Below are positions 18,567 through 26,033 of a stretch of DNA of 64,000 bases, in pieces. The position numbers were made by a program, and so were the translations under genes. Every line of letters begins with the position of its first letter. Positions within the stretch are counted from its first letter, which is position 1. The DNA is from Verrucomicrobiota bacterium (GTDB lineage: Bacteria; Verrucomicrobiota; Verrucomicrobiia; Limisphaerales; Pedosphaeraceae), in the NCBI GenBank assembly GCA_021325145.1, contig JAJPHR010000095.1, positions 1 through 64,000 on the forward strand. Direction: 5' to 3'. A model generated the notes under the pieces. The model saw only the letters and a list, made by a program, of their open reading frames with translations. It was not told the origin of the DNA and searched no databases.

Positions 18567-19781
18567 ATGTGGCGCTTTAGCTCCATCGCTTTCAGGCAAC
18601 CGCGGGCTTTGCTGAGGGCAGGGCAGGGAGTCCTTTCATTGGAACGCAGTCCGGCGTGGGGACGGCAACGAAAGGTCTGGGGGAGTGCGTTCGTGGCGTT
18701 GTTGCTCGCCGCCGGAGTTCAGGCGCGGGCGGAGAGTTGGCCGATGTTTCGCGGAGGGCCGGCGTTGCTGGGGATTGCTTCGGGGCGGTTGCCGGACAAG
18801 TTGAAGCTGTTGTGGTCCTTCAAGACGGGCGGGCCGGTCAAGTCTTCCGCGGCCATCGACGGTGGCCGCTTGTTCATCGGTTCGAATGACGGCAATGTCT
18901 ATGCGTTGGATGCGGCCAGCGGCGAGAAACAGTGGTCGTTCAAAACCGGTGCGGCGGTCGAATCTTCACCGCTTGTGCTCGATGGAAAAGTGTTCTTCGG
19001 CTCGGCTGACTCGTCCCTCTACGCGTTGGAAGCTGCCACGGGTAAACAGGTTTGGAAATACGATACCGGCGACAAGATTGTTGGCTCGCCCAATTGGGTG
19101 AAGAACGGGGACGCGACGCACATCCTGGTCGGCAGCTACGATTTCAAGCTTCATTGCGTGGATTCCACCACGGGCAAGGCCGTCTGGACCTTCGAGAGCA
19201 GCAATTACATTAATGGTTCCCCCGCTGTTTCCGGGGGCAAGACTGCTTTTGGCGGATGCGATGCCACGCTGCACGTCGTTTCGCTGGCGGATGGCAAGCA
19301 GGTCAAGGAAGTCGAAGCGGGGGCTTACGTTGCGGGGTCGGTTGCGCTCGCGGATGATCGCGCGTACTTCGGTCATTTCGAGAACGAGTTTCTGTGCATC
19401 GACCTGGCGGAAGGACGGAAGCTTTGGGATTTCCATGAACGCGACTTTCCTTATTTTTCCTCGCCGGCGGTTTCGGCGGACCGCGTTTTGTTCGGCGGAC
19501 GGGACAAGCAACTCCATTGCGTCAAGCGGAGCGATGGCACTGCCCTGTGGTCGTTTGCCACGCGCGGCAAGGTGGACAGTTCGCCGGTGATTTGCGGGGA
19601 CAAGGCGGTGGTTGGTTCCGATGACGGCCATGTCTATGCCGTCTCGCTCGACGGAGGCAAGGAAGTGTGGTCGTACGAAATCGGCCAGGCGGTGGAGAGT
19701 TCACCGGCGATAGCGGACGGCCGACTGGTGATCGGCTGCGATGACGGCAGCGTCTATTGTTTTGGGGCCAACGGGAAATAA
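18567..19781 (+). CDS. PQQ-type beta-propeller repeat protein (BamB-like fold)
   Basis: A 404-residue secreted protein. A signal-peptide core VWGSAFVALLLAAGVQARA lies at residues 37-55, so the true start may be downstream of the ATG at 18567; the N-terminal 36 residues are unusually long. The rest is an eight-bladed propeller with repeated YALDAASGEKQW, YALEAATGKQVW and YAVSLDGGKEVW blade motifs. The family includes the outer-membrane assembly scaffold BamB and quinoprotein dehydrogenases; no dehydrogenase Cys-Cys pair is seen, so a scaffold or binding role is more likely. It lies 9 bases before the next gene. Confidence 0.85.
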   Translation: MWRFSSIAFRQPRALLRAGQGVLSLERSPAWGRQRKVWGSAFVALLLAAGVQARAESWPMFRGGPALLGIASGRLPDKLKLLWSFKTGGPVKSSAAIDGGRLFIGSNDGNVYALDAASGEKQWSFKTGAAVESSPLVLDGKVFFGSADSSLYALEAATGKQVWKYDTGDKIVGSPNWVKNGDATHILVGSYDFKLHCVDSTTGKAVWTFESSNYINGSPAVSGGKTAFGGCDATLHVVSLADGKQVKEVEAGAYVAGSVALADDRAYFGHFENEFLCIDLAEGRKLWDFHERDFPYFSSPAVSADRVLFGGRDKQLHCVKRSDGTALWSFATRGKVDSSPVICGDKAVVGSDDGHVYAVSLDGGKEVWSYEIGQAVESSPAIADGRLVIGCDDGSVYCFGANGK

Positions 19782-19790
19782 TTAAATTCC

Positions 19791-20282
19791 ATGAGCGCAA
19801 GATCCAAAACCCGAAAGTCGTGGCAGGAAAAGCTGGCGGACAGCAAGGGACTGCCCAAGGTCGGAGCCATCACCGGGAAAATGACGCGGAAATGGGGCGA
19901 AGGGACGATGGTCGTTCCCGCGCCGCTTGAAGTGGATGAGTTGATGCGCAAAGTGCCGAAGGGAAAAGTCACGACTATCAACCAGCTCCGCGAACAACTC
20001 GCGCGCAAGCATGGCGTCAACCTCGCCTGTCCGATTACCACGGGCATCTTTGCCTGGATTGCCGCGCATGCCGCGGCGGAGGCGCAGGCGGAAGGCAAAA
20101 AGCGCGTTACTCCGTGGTGGCGCACGCTCAAGACCGGCGGCGAACTCAATCCCAAATATCCCGGCGGAATCGAAGCGCAAGCCTCCTTGCTCCGCGCGGA
20201 AGGCCACAAACTGCTGCCGGGCAAAGGCAATCATCCGCCGCGCGTGGCGGGGTTGGAGACTCCAGAGGGCAAGAGAAGTTGA
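19791..20282 (+). CDS. MGMT-family alkyltransferase-like protein lacking the acceptor Cys
   Basis: A 163-residue protein with the winged-helix DNA-binding fold of O6-methylguanine-DNA methyltransferases: VPKGKVTTINQLREQLA (residues 55-71) and LNPKYPGGIEAQASLLRAEG (119-138). The active-site PCHR of true alkyltransferases reads PWWR here (residues 108-111), with Trp109 in place of the acceptor Cys. Alkyltransferase-like proteins with a Trp at this site (PWHR) bind damaged DNA and recruit excision repair instead of reversing damage. Co-directional and closely spaced with both neighbours (9 and 20 bases), although their functions look unrelated. Confidence 0.82.
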   Translation: MSARSKTRKSWQEKLADSKGLPKVGAITGKMTRKWGEGTMVVPAPLEVDELMRKVPKGKVTTINQLREQLARKHGVNLACPITTGIFAWIAAHAAAEAQAEGKKRVTPWWRTLKTGGELNPKYPGGIEAQASLLRAEGHKLLPGKGNHPPRVAGLETPEGKRS

Positions 20283-20302
20283 ATTTTTGGTAAAAAAATC
20301 GC

Positions 20303-21649
20303 ATGAGCACGACCACAGCTTTACCCGCAACGCCGAAATCCCCGCCGCTGGAAAAGCAAACCACGGTTGGCAATTACTTCGTCTCGAATTATCCGCCGTT
20401 CTCGTTTTGGAAACCGGAACTTGTCGGCGAACTCTCCGCGGCGTTGGAGCGTCCGCCGCAACCGGGCAATCCGCTCGGCATTTACCTGCACATTCCATTC
20501 TGCCGCAAACGCTGCCATTTCTGCTATTTCAAGGTCTATACGGACAAGGACTCAGCCGCGATTCGCAATTACATCGAGGCCACGCTCAAGGAATTTGCCA
20601 TTTACGCCGCCAAACCGGCGATTCGTGGCCGCAAGCCGAACTTCATTTACTTCGGTGGCGGCACGCCCTCTTACCTTTCCGTGGACCAACTGCGCCATCT
20701 CACCGACGGAATGAAGGCCTTATTGCCGTGGGACGAGGCCGAAGAAGTGGCCTTTGAAGCTGAGCCTGGCACGCTGACCGATCACAAGCTCAAAGCGATC
20801 CGCGACCTCGGCGTGACCCGGCTGAGCCTGGGCGTGGAAAATTTCGACGACCATATTCTTGAAATCAATGGCCGCGCGCATCACAGCAAGGAAATCGCGC
20901 GCGCCTACGGTTACGCGCGCCAGTTGGATTTTCCGCAAATCAACATCGACCTCATCGCCGGCATGGTGGAAGAGACCGAAGCCAACTGGCGCGAATGCGT
21001 GCGCAAGACCATCGAAATGGCGCCGGACAGCGTCACGATTTACGAGATGGAGATTCCCTACAACACCACCATCTACAAGCAGATGAAGGCCGAAGGCAAG
21101 CTGGTGGCGCCAGTGGCGGATTGGGAAACCAAGCGGAGTTGGGTCAATTACGCCTTCCGCGAATTGGAAAAGGCGAGCTACACGATTTCCAGCGCCTACA
21201 CGGCCATTAAAAATCCACAACGGACCAAATTCATCTATCGTGATCGCCTTTGGGCGGGCGCGGACTTGCTGTCGTTGGGCGTGGCTTCCTTCGGACATAT
21301 CGGCGGCACGCATTACCAGAATCATCACGAATTCGATCCTTATGTTTCCCGCGTCCAGCAAGGCGAACTGCCGGTTTATCGCGCGCTCACGCCGACCGCC
21401 GACGAACGGTTGATCCGCGAATTCATTTTGCAGCTCAAGCTTGGCCACGTCAGCCGCGCTTACTTCCAGCAAAAGTTTGGCCCCGATCCCGCCGAGCGGT
21501 TTGCCGCGCCTTTGCGCACGCTGACGGATTGGGGCTTTCTGACCATTGAAAGCGACACGATTCGCCTGAACCGGGACGGCCTCCTGCAAGTGGACCGGCT
21601 GTTGCATGAATTTTTCCTCCCGCAACATCACAACGCGAGATATGCCTGA
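20303..21649 (+). CDS. HemN/HemW-like radical SAM protein
   Basis: A 448-residue radical SAM enzyme of the coproporphyrinogen III oxidase superfamily. YLHIPFCRKRCHFCYF gives the CX3CX2C cluster-binding Cys67, Cys71 and Cys74. The fourth Cys of genuine HemN (CXC) is Phe, as in HemW/HutW-type relatives. YFGGGTPSYL (SAM binding), FEAEPGTL and RLSLGVENFDD follow. The C-terminal HemN-like domain includes RLIREFILQLKLGHV. The context, overlapped by a chorismate-lyase-like gene (8 bases) and followed by a halogenase-like flavoenzyme, argues against a plain heme role and for modification of a small aromatic product. That is inference. An alternative is a heme chaperone. Confidence 0.85.
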   Translation: MSTTTALPATPKSPPLEKQTTVGNYFVSNYPPFSFWKPELVGELSAALERPPQPGNPLGIYLHIPFCRKRCHFCYFKVYTDKDSAAIRNYIEATLKEFAIYAAKPAIRGRKPNFIYFGGGTPSYLSVDQLRHLTDGMKALLPWDEAEEVAFEAEPGTLTDHKLKAIRDLGVTRLSLGVENFDDHILEINGRAHHSKEIARAYGYARQLDFPQINIDLIAGMVEETEANWRECVRKTIEMAPDSVTIYEMEIPYNTTIYKQMKAEGKLVAPVADWETKRSWVNYAFRELEKASYTISSAYTAIKNPQRTKFIYRDRLWAGADLLSLGVASFGHIGGTHYQNHHEFDPYVSRVQQGELPVYRALTPTADERLIREFILQLKLGHVSRAYFQQKFGPDPAERFAAPLRTLTDWGFLTIESDTIRLNRDGLLQVDRLLHEFFLPQHHNARYA

Positions 21650-22217
21650 AAAAATTTCCATCGCTCCCTCTTCGCAACCCGCGGCGGATTTCGTGCTGGC
21701 CCATCCGCTGGACGAGTTTTACGCGCTGGCGGGATTAATTCTCCCGCCGCTGGTGGCCGTGGAAGGCGAATCCGTGCCGGAGCCTTACAAACGCCTGCTC
21801 GTTCATCAGAATGACATGACGCCCACCCTGGAGAAGTTTCATCGCCGCCGCCTCCACCTCGAGGTGCTCGGGCGCCGGCGCAAGGATGACTCGTATTTCC
21901 GCGAGGTGAGCCTGTTGCTGGACGGCACGGATCGGCCGGTTGAATTTGGCGCCATCAAAATCAATCTCGCGCTGTTTGCTCCGGCGGCGCGCGAAGAAAT
22001 CCTGAAGGAAAAGCTTCCGTTGGGCACGATTCTTCAGGAACGGGCCATTACCCATGTCAGCCGGCCCCGCGCTTTTATTCGACTTGCTTCCGATCCTTTC
22101 ATTAACGAGGTTCTTAAACTCTCCGGCGCGCAGATGCTTTATGGCCGCCGCAACTCGCTGCTGGACCCGCAAGGGCAGTCGCTGGCTGAAATCGTCGAAA
22201 TCCTACCCCCCACATGA
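21642..22217 (+). CDS. Chorismate pyruvate-lyase-like protein (UbiC/DUF98 fold)
   Basis: A 191-residue protein resembling chorismate lyases that release pyruvate to give 4-hydroxybenzoate. RLLVHQNDMTPTLEKF (51-66), SYFREVSLLLDG (84-95), LPLGTIL (125-131) and YGRRNSLLDPQGQSLAEIVE (167-186) match the family pattern. Arg87 in the REV motif and Glu186 before ILPP align with the catalytic Arg and Glu of UbiC. The ATG at 21642 overlaps the radical SAM stop by 8 bases (ATGCCTGA), which fits coupling better than the longer upstream frame at 21606. Its own stop overlaps the next start by 4 bases. No ubiquinone genes are present nearby. Confidence 0.78.
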   Translation: MPEKISIAPSSQPAADFVLAHPLDEFYALAGLILPPLVAVEGESVPEPYKRLLVHQNDMTPTLEKFHRRRLHLEVLGRRRKDDSYFREVSLLLDGTDRPVEFGAIKINLALFAPAAREEILKEKLPLGTILQERAITHVSRPRAFIRLASDPFINEVLKLSGAQMLYGRRNSLLDPQGQSLAEIVEILPPT

Positions 22218-23491
22218 AATCGAAAACTGACTGCGACGTGCTCATCATCGGCGCCGGTCCCGCCGGCTCAACCGCCGCCGCGTTGCTCGCGGAAATGGGC
22301 CACCGCGTGCTTGTGCTCGAACGCGAAAAATTCCCGCGCTATCACATTGGCGAATCGCTTCTGCCGTTCACCTACCAACCGTTGCAGCGCCTTGGATTGA
22401 TCGAGCGGATGCGAACCTCGGCGTTCGTGAAAAAGTACAGCGTGCAATTCGTTTCCCCTTCGGGCCGCGCCAGCCAGCCGTTCTATTTCTTTGATCGCTA
22501 TGACCGCAACACCGTGGCGCAGACCTGGCAGGTGTTGCGCTCGGAGTTTGATCAAATGCTGCTCGACAACGCGCGCGCCAAGGGCGCGGAGGTGAAGGAG
22601 CAAACTGTGGTGAAGGAATTGCTCAAGGAAGGAAATCGATTCACCGGCGCGCGCGCGCAAACGAAGGACGGCGAAACCATGGAATACCGCGCTCCAATCA
22701 CCCTTGATTGCACCGGCAAGGAAGCGTTTTCCGCCGTGCGCAACAACTGGCGCATGAAAGACCCGTTCCTGAACAAGGTTGCCGTTTGGACTTATTTCCA
22801 GGGCGCAAAGCGCGACGAAGGCATTGATGCCGGTGCGACCACCGTCGCCTATGTCCCCGAAAAGGGGTGGTTCTGGTATATCCCGCAACACAACGACATG
22901 ATCAGCGTTGGCGTCGTCGCTGAGGGCAAATACCTGACGCGCGGTGGAGTCAAATCCGCAGAGGACATCTTCAAGCGCGAAGTCGAGCAAAACCAGTGGA
23001 TCAAGCAACATTTGGCCTGCGGACGCCAGACCGGCCAGTATTTTCTGACCAGCGAGTACTCCCATCACTCCAGGCATTGCGGAACGGAGGGATTGCTGCT
23101 GGTGGGCGATGCGTTCGCATTCCTCGATCCGGTTTTCTCTTCCGGCGTTATGCTCGCGCTCAAGAGCGGCACCATGGCGGCGGACGTGGTGCATGAAGCG
23201 TTCGTGGCGCGCGATTTTTCGCCCGCCCGGTTTACCCAGTATGCCGCAACGTTGCGTGAAGGCGTCGAAAACATGCGCCGCCTGGTCTATGCGTTTTACG
23301 ATCCCAAATTCAGCTTTCGCCAGCTCACGAACAAATATCCCGATGCCGTCGGGTCTGTGACTGATTGCCTCAGCGGTGACGTGAACAAGGACTTCTCCGT
23401 GCTGTGGAAACAAATTGAAGAATTCGTGCCGCTGCCGGAAGCTCTGCCCGTGGGGCAGCCACTCGCCGCTAAACACCTGGAACCTGCCTGA
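22214..23491 (+). CDS. Flavin-dependent halogenase-like FAD oxidoreductase
   Basis: A 425-residue flavoprotein. FAD binding: GAGPAG (13-18) in the first strand-helix and LVGDAFAFLDP (296-306). It carries hallmarks of flavin-dependent halogenases: WFWYIP at 219-224 (WxWxIP) and FLDPVFSSG at 303-311 (FxxPxxSxG). Lys73/Lys74 in FVKKYSVQF lie where the catalytic Lys is expected, after the IGESLLP segment. Such enzymes chlorinate or brominate phenols, pyrroles or tryptophan using FADH2 from a separate reductase, which is not seen here. Some relatives with these motifs are plain reductases or monooxygenases, so halogenation is likely but unproven. The 4-base ATGA overlap with the chorismate-lyase-like gene suggests an aromatic substrate. 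Confidence 0.8.
   Translation: MKSKTDCDVLIIGAGPAGSTAAALLAEMGHRVLVLEREKFPRYHIGESLLPFTYQPLQRLGLIERMRTSAFVKKYSVQFVSPSGRASQPFYFFDRYDRNTVAQTWQVLRSEFDQMLLDNARAKGAEVKEQTVVKELLKEGNRFTGARAQTKDGETMEYRAPITLDCTGKEAFSAVRNNWRMKDPFLNKVAVWTYFQGAKRDEGIDAGATTVAYVPEKGWFWYIPQHNDMISVGVVAEGKYLTRGGVKSAEDIFKREVEQNQWIKQHLACGRQTGQYFLTSEYSHHSRHCGTEGLLLVGDAFAFLDPVFSSGVMLALKSGTMAADVVHEAFVARDFSPARFTQYAATLREGVENMRRLVYAFYDPKFSFRQLTNKYPDAVGSVTDCLSGDVNKDFSVLWKQIEEFVPLPEALPVGQPLAAKHLEPA
23460..23475 (+). repeat. 16-base direct repeat, first copy
   Basis: CACTCGCCGCTAAACA near the 3' end of the halogenase-like gene recurs exactly at 24983-24998, at the end of the GT4 gene, in a different reading frame. Confidence 0.5.
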
Positions 23492-23618
23492 CAATTCTTC
23501 AACTCAGCCGTTAACTGGACTCTGATTGGACAAACTGATGCCCTGGCATTAATTTCCGACGAGCAAAACCATGACGGCTCCTGAACGCACGACGGTTGCA
23601 CCGAGCCGCAGGATATAG

Positions 23619-24995
23619 ATGAACATCGTCCAGATCACTCCCGGCGCCGGCGCCATGTTCTGCGGCAATTGCTTTCGCGATAACGCGCTCGTGGCCGCAT
23701 TGCGACAGCAAGGCCATTCCGTGCTCATGGTGCCGCTTTACCTGCCGTTGACGCTGGATGAAACCGACCAGTCCGATGGGACGCCCATTTTTTTCAATGG
23801 CGTCAACGTTTATCTCGAACAAAAATCCGCCTGGTTTCGCAAAGCACCGGCCTGGCTGCATCGCCTCGCCGCTTCGCCGGCTTTGCTGAAATGGGCTGCC
23901 GGCCGTGCCACTAAAACTCGCGCCGCAGATCTGGGCGACATCACGCTTTCCATGATCCGCGGCGAAGAGGGCAACCAGGCGCGCGAATTGGAGGAACTTA
24001 TCGCATTTCTCAAAACGCAGCCGCGCCCCGACATTATCTGCCTTTCCAACGCGCTGCTGGTCGGCATGGCCCGCCGGCTCAAATCGGAACTGGGCGCGGC
24101 GGTGGTCTGCGTTTTACAAGGCGAAGACGGGTTTTTGGACGCCCTCCCGGACCAATTTCGCGACCTTACCTGGCGGACTCTCGCTGAGCGTGCGCGGGAC
24201 GTTGATTTGTTCATCCCCCCAACTCATTACTTCGGCGATCTAATGTCGCGCCGCCTGGGATTGCCGGCGGAGCGCATTCGCGTCATTTACAATGGGATTA
24301 ATCTGGAGGGTTACGGGGAAGCCCAAAGTCCAGGGTCCAGGGCCCAAAGTGAAGGGTCGCCGACGTTGGGTTACTTTGCGCGCATGTGCCGGGAAAAGGG
24401 GCTCGATACGCTTGTGGAGGCATTCATCCTTGTGAAGGAGCGCAATCGCATTCCCCGGCTCAAACTCAAAATCGGCGGCGGCTGTGGCCCGTCGGATGAA
24501 CCGCTGGTGAACTCGCTTCGCGCGCGGCTGAAGGCCAAGGTGTTTCTGGACGACGTCGAGTTTCATCCAAACGTGGATCGCGCCGGCAAGCAGGCATTTT
24601 TTCGCTCGCTGTCCGTTTTCTCCGTGCCGGCGCTTTATGGCGAGGCGTTCGGCCTCTATGTTATCGAGGCCCTGGCCAGCGGCGTCCCGGTGGTCCAGCC
24701 GCGTCACGCGGCCTTTCCCGAACTGATCGAGGCCAGCGGCGGCGGCGTGATCTGCGAACCTGGCCATCCGAAGGCCCTGGCCGTCGCCTTGGAAGAACTG
24801 CTGCTGAATCCAGACAAGGCTCGCGCTCTCGGCGCGGCCGGGCAAAAAGCCGTCCACGAAAAATTCAACGCGCGGCAAATGGCCCGGGAAGTGGCGCGCG
24901 CTTACGAGGAAGTGAAGCGCCCAGGACCAGTTCAGGCTGAACTGCCGCACGCGGCGGAATTCCAGCCTGATGCTGCTCCACCCACTCGCCGCTAA
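23619..24995 (+). CDS. Glycosyltransferase family 4 protein
   Basis: A 458-residue GT-B enzyme. The N-terminal domain starts MNIVQITPGAGAMFCGNC; the C-terminal nucleotide-sugar domain has FARMCREKGLDTLVEAF, then EAFGLYVIEALASGVPVVQP with the EX7E motif, and the terminal helix region. An AGGA Shine-Dalgarno sequence sits 5 bases before the ATG. It retains the other donor-side motifs of the family; donor and acceptor are unknown. It starts 127 bases after the halogenase-like gene on the same strand, so it may glycosylate that pathway's product, but it could equally act in polysaccharide synthesis. A heptamer repeat interrupts it at 24322-24356. Confidence 0.88.
   Translation: MNIVQITPGAGAMFCGNCFRDNALVAALRQQGHSVLMVPLYLPLTLDETDQSDGTPIFFNGVNVYLEQKSAWFRKAPAWLHRLAASPALLKWAAGRATKTRAADLGDITLSMIRGEEGNQARELEELIAFLKTQPRPDIICLSNALLVGMARRLKSELGAAVVCVLQGEDGFLDALPDQFRDLTWRTLAERARDVDLFIPPTHYFGDLMSRRLGLPAERIRVIYNGINLEGYGEAQSPGSRAQSEGSPTLGYFARMCREKGLDTLVEAFILVKERNRIPRLKLKIGGGCGPSDEPLVNSLRARLKAKVFLDDVEFHPNVDRAGKQAFFRSLSVFSVPALYGEAFGLYVIEALASGVPVVQPRHAAFPELIEASGGGVICEPGHPKALAVALEELLLNPDKARALGAAGQKAVHEKFNARQMAREVARAYEEVKRPGPVQAELPHAAEFQPDAAPPTRR
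24322..24356. repeat. In-frame tandem heptamer in the GT4 gene
   Basis: Five 7-base units: CCCAAAG, TCCAGGG, TCCAGGG, CCCAAAG, TGAAGGG. They encode AQSPGSRAQSEGSP in the linker between the two GT-B domains, just before the TLGYFARMCREKG strand. The frame remains open. Confidence 0.75.
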
Positions 24996-24998
24996 ACA
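24983..24998 (+). repeat. 16-base direct repeat, second copy
   Basis: CACTCGCCGCTAAACA spans the stop codon of the GT4 gene and is identical to 23460-23475. Confidence 0.5.
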
Positions 24999-25085
24999 TC
25001 CGCGCGGCTCAAGCCGGCAAAGTTTGCCGCATCCTTCGGTGGCTGACGGCCCCGCACTCCGCATTCCATGGCCCCGCGGGGGTCC

Positions 25086-25190
25086 AGACCCGTGACACCG
25101 TGACAACTCAATAAAGACGGGCCCTTTCTGAGGTCCGACCCGTGACATGACCCGTGACAACCCGTGCCACCCGCCCCGCGACCCGTGATA
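25086..25190. repeat. ACCCGTGACA-type interrupted repeat
   Basis: The unit ACCCGTGACA or a one-base variant (CACCGTGACA, ACCCGTGCCA, ACCCGTGATA) occurs at least six times. Two copies are preceded by GGTCC-rich leaders. Spacing is irregular, so it is not a CRISPR array. Confidence 0.6.
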
Positions 25191-25197
25191 ATCCCCT

Positions 25198-25227
25198 TGA
25201 TCCTGATCCTAATCTTAATCCCAATCC
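25198..25227. repeat. Tandem hexamer (TGATCC/TAATCC type)
   Basis: Five adjoining 6-base units: TGATCC, TGATCC, TAATCT, TAATCC, CAATCC. They directly follow the ACCCGTGACA-type cluster. Confidence 0.65.
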
Positions 25228-25480
25228 TGGCCCGCATTGGGAGAGGGCGCGTCTGTCGCTCCGATTTGTCCGCCAGGCAAACCAGTCCGCGGCAATCTGC
25301 AATGCCTTGCGAGTCAGCGCCAACGCCGAACGAGTAGATTGACGTTTGTTTCCATCAACCAACCTGCCAAAATTTTCCGGGATTTCAACAGAGCAACCCA
25401 CTTTTAATCACACCCATGTTGAGCGCACTTCGCAATTTTTCTAATCGCCATTTCTTTGCCAAAAATCTACCTTCGTCCGC

Positions 25481-25930
25481 ATGGCCTTTGAATTCAAAGC
25501 CGTCCGCCGCGTGGAATTCTCCGAGACCGACATGGCGGGCATTGTTCATTACGCGAATTTTTTTCGCTACATGGAAACCGCCGAGCACGGATTCTTTCGC
25601 GAGCTCGGTTACTCCGTGGTGATGGACCAATTCGACCCTCCCCTCGGCTGGCCGCGCGTGCAGGCGCAATGCGAATACCGGCAGCCGCTTCGCTTCGAAG
25701 ATGAAGTCGAGATCCATCTGCTGGTCCGCGAAAAAAAATCCAAATCCCTCAGTTACCTTTTCAAATTCAACAAGCTGGCCGGCCCGTCACGCGAACGCGA
25801 GGAAGTCGCCCGCGGTTCCCTGACCGTCGTTTGCGTTACCAAACAGCCCGACGGAAAAATGGCCGCCACCCACATCCCCAAATCTTTCGCCGACCAGATC
25901 GAAGTCGCCCCTTCCGCTTTGCTCGCCTGA
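25481..25930 (+). CDS. YbgC/FcbC-type acyl-CoA thioesterase
   Basis: A 149-residue single hot-dog-fold thioesterase. The active-site motif ETDMAGIVHYANFFRYME (residues 12-29) contains the conserved Asp and the HYANFFRYME helix start typical of 4-hydroxybenzoyl-CoA/YbgC thioesterases. Length is standard. It hydrolyses short-chain or aromatic acyl-CoA thioesters in this family. Its position 3.3 kb downstream of the chorismate-lyase-like gene is suggestive, but a 485-base repeat-rich gap separates it from GT4, so co-transcription is doubtful. Confidence 0.9.
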   Translation: MAFEFKAVRRVEFSETDMAGIVHYANFFRYMETAEHGFFRELGYSVVMDQFDPPLGWPRVQAQCEYRQPLRFEDEVEIHLLVREKKSKSLSYLFKFNKLAGPSREREEVARGSLTVVCVTKQPDGKMAATHIPKSFADQIEVAPSALLA

Positions 25931-25945
25931 GCGCGTCGGAAGCTT

Positions 25946-26033
25946 GGAACCTATCCCGGTAGGGTAGGGCGGGCAGTCCCTTGCCCGCCGTCGGCGCGCA
26001 CGGAGCGACGCGCCCTACCGAGACAGGCTCTTA
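25946..26033. repeat. Dispersed repeat family A, complete copy
   Basis: The left end GGAACCTATCCCGGTAGGG is nearly complementary to the right end CCCTACCGAGACAGGCTCTT, giving terminal inverted repeats of about 20 bases. Inside are GGGCAGTCCCTTGCCCGCC and GCGCGCACGGAGCGACGCG. The last three bases (TTA) are the stop codon of rsmD on the minus strand. The copy at 30587-30671 is in the opposite orientation. Confidence 0.75.

Larger units (their letters stand above)
24996..25480. other. Gene-free interval with tandem repeats
   Basis: 485 bases between the GT4 gene and the YbgC-type thioesterase gene. The central part is made of two repeat types (25086-25190 and 25198-25227). The right side is A/T-rich and probably holds the thioesterase promoter, although no clear boxes were found. 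No supported gene. Confidence 0.6.

Noticed and set aside
22268..23494. 408-codon open frame antisense to the halogenase-like gene
   Set aside because: No family motif; the sense frame carries all the expected FAD and halogenase motifs and overlaps its neighbour by 4 bases.
24240..25160. 306-codon minus-strand frame across the GT4 3' end and the repeat region
   Set aside because: Runs antisense through a clear GT4 gene and into tandem repeats; no recognisable protein features.
25086..25190. CRISPR-like array
   Set aside because: Units are only about ten bases, spacing is irregular, there are no unique spacers of constant length and no cas genes.
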